NCBI GenBank assembly: GCA_964370065.1 | Contig: CAYJGK010000007.1 | Location: 1-59,342 of the forward strand | Length of the DNA: 59,342 nucleotides | Source: CAMQRS01 sp964370065 | GTDB taxonomy: Bacteria; Bacillota_I; Bacilli_A; Erysipelotrichales; Erysipelotrichaceae | Direction of reading: 5' to 3' | Shown: piece after piece, positions 58,610 to 59,342 of the stretch | How positions within the stretch are numbered: the first letter of the stretch is position 1 | Layout: each line of letters starts with the position of its first letter | Program-made: the position numbers and the translations under genes | Notes under the pieces: model-generated | Seen by the model: only the letters and a program-made list of their open reading frames with translations | Told to the model about the DNA's origin: nothing | Databases searched by the model: none

Positions 58610-59255
58610 TTTGTTGCTCCCCCTTTACAATTACATTAATGGTATACTCTTCATCAAATTCATTTACGAATGGCTCAATTAATGCAATCATTGTATTCTT
58701 CGCATTTTGTTCTGCTAGTTCATAAATAATTTCATTGTTTTTTGTCGCTTCTTCTACATCTAAGATAGCTTCATTATACGCCTCTTCTGAAACTGTAGCA
58801 GTATTAGCTTCATTATCAATGAATAAAAAATCTAGTGATGCGATATCAACATTTACATCAATAATTTTCGTTTCTGGTAAAATAATTGTTACAACTTTTT
58901 CATCCTGATCAATATCAATCTCTATTTCTTCAATATTAATGCCTGCTTTAATGCGTGAATTATATGTTACATGATAGTCTACTTCCTTGTCATCTTCTTC
59001 ATCATAGACTGTTACAATTCCATTGTATATAGATTGAAATGTTGATAAGTCACTCACATTGATAATTTTTTCAAGCCCTTGAATGCTAACGATATTCGGT
59101 TTATTAAATATCTTTTTTATTCCTACAAATGCAATGTTTACAACGATTAGAATCACGATAATGCTTAACACATTTCTGAAACCCTTACTATTTAAAATTG
59201 AACTTAAACTCGCTTTCTCTAAATTTTCCTCTTGATCCTTACCTTTTCCCAACAT
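58599..59255 (-). CDS. DUF4230 membrane-anchored protein (first of a tandem pair)
   Basis: A 218-residue protein with an acidic cytoplasmic N-terminus (KGKDQEENLEKASLSSILN), one membrane helix (about 27-48, NVLSIIVILIVVNIAFVGI) and a DUF4230-type domain (GIVTVYDEEDDKEVDYHVTY, GINIEEIEIDIDQDEKVVTI, LPETKIIDVNVD). I place the start at 59255 because GGGGG lies seven bases upstream; the longer frame would start close to the terminator. Function unknown. Confidence 0.75.
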   Translation of the reverse strand: MLGKGKDQEENLEKASLSSILNSKGFRNVLSIIVILIVVNIAFVGIKKIFNKPNIVSIQGLEKIINVSDLSTFQSIYNGIVTVYDEEDDKEVDYHVTYNSRIKAGINIEEIEIDIDQDEKVVTIILPETKIIDVNVDIASLDFLFIDNEANTATVSEEAYNEAILDVEEATKNNEIIYELAEQNAKNTMIALIEPFVNEFDEEYTINVIVKGEQQNET

Positions 59256-59295
59256 TTTGATTCCCCCTTTTACTTTATAGTATAGCAAAAAAAAA

Positions 59296-59313
59296 CCTTG
59301 TTTTCAAACAAGG
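59296..59313. terminator. Bidirectional terminator at the right edge
   Basis: CCTTGTTT (59296-59303) with AAACAAGG (59306-59313), with A/T runs on both sides. It closes a minus-strand gene entering from the right. Confidence 0.85.
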
Positions 59314-59319
59314 CTTTTT

Positions 59320-59342
59320 TTACATATCTAATAAGTAAGCAA
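59320..59342 (-). CDS. Possible 3' end of a minus-strand gene beyond the right edge
   Basis: The last 23 bases read AYLLDM then stop on the minus strand, followed at once by a terminator. This fits the tail of a gene, but seven codons cannot identify it. Confidence 0.3.

Overview
This window comes from an AT-rich, low-GC Gram-positive bacterium of the Bacillota, most likely an Erysipelotrichia-like member of the Bacilli. The evidence is PolC-type DNA polymerase III, long-form HPF, GpsB, RecU next to a class A PBP, RNase Y plus YmdB, a ComK-like protein, class B RNase P RNA, and the gene order rodZ-like / pgsA / cinA C-domain / recA / rny / ymdB shared with Bacillus. The genetic code looks standard. 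Most of the window is housekeeping chromosome. I see no prophage, integron or CRISPR array; the only mobile DNA is one decayed IS3-like remnant. Two runs of exactly 100 N interrupt coding sequences, and at least one of them hides more sequence than its length implies.

Layout. 1-5.0 kb: 23S rRNA uridine methyltransferase (cut by the left edge), YihY-type membrane protein, a degenerate pyrophosphatase-like protein, a thioredoxin-like lipoprotein, an MscS channel and YhaM exoribonuclease. 5.0-9.1 kb: membrane glycolipid operon of two LafA/LafB-like glycosyltransferases and an MprF-like membrane protein; the LafA-like enzyme is fused to a complete RecX. 9.2-16.6 kb: ymdB, rny, recA, CinA C-domain, pgsA, RodZ-like protein, a lipid kinase and an aromatic-acid-exporter-like protein. 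16.7-22.0 kb: MFS and MATE transporters, an EF-G/Tet(M)-like GTPase with a C-terminal NYN RNase domain, and an ArsR repressor, all one way. 22.0-26.2 kb: rnpB, gpsB, recU, ponA. 26.2-33.3 kb: IS remnant, CpsB-like phosphatase, M20 and S9 peptidases, lipase, and a LysR regulator divergent from a YeiH transporter. 33.4-38.6 kb: hpf, a possible tiny RNA, a Zn-phospholipase-like protein, a DUF2779 protein, a 73-residue membrane protein, an HdiR-type S24 repressor and a WYL regulator. 38.8-46.4 kb: polC, rnc, recG and a lipoprotein. 46.5-53.4 kb: MarR-controlled heterodimeric ABC exporter, rmuC, comK-like gene, GNAT acetyltransferase. 53.5-59.3 kb: adhE with a Rex operator, M28 peptidase, small membrane protein, tRNA-Trp and two DUF4230 proteins.

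The most unusual items are: (a) the HdiR-like repressor, whose intergenic region carries three 17-bp operators that overlap two divergent promoters, one reading a 73-residue membrane protein followed by a DUF2779 nuclease-like protein and a phospholipase-like protein, which looks like a LexA-independent damage-response unit; (b) the LafA-RecX fusion; (c) the Tet(M)-like GTPase that lacks the tetracycline-displacing loop and carries a YacP-type NYN domain; and (d) a stand-alone extended -10 promoter followed directly by a terminator near hpf. Two sequence habits recur: extended -10 promoters of the form TRTGnTATNAT without good -35 boxes, and stop codons placed inside the terminator hairpin.
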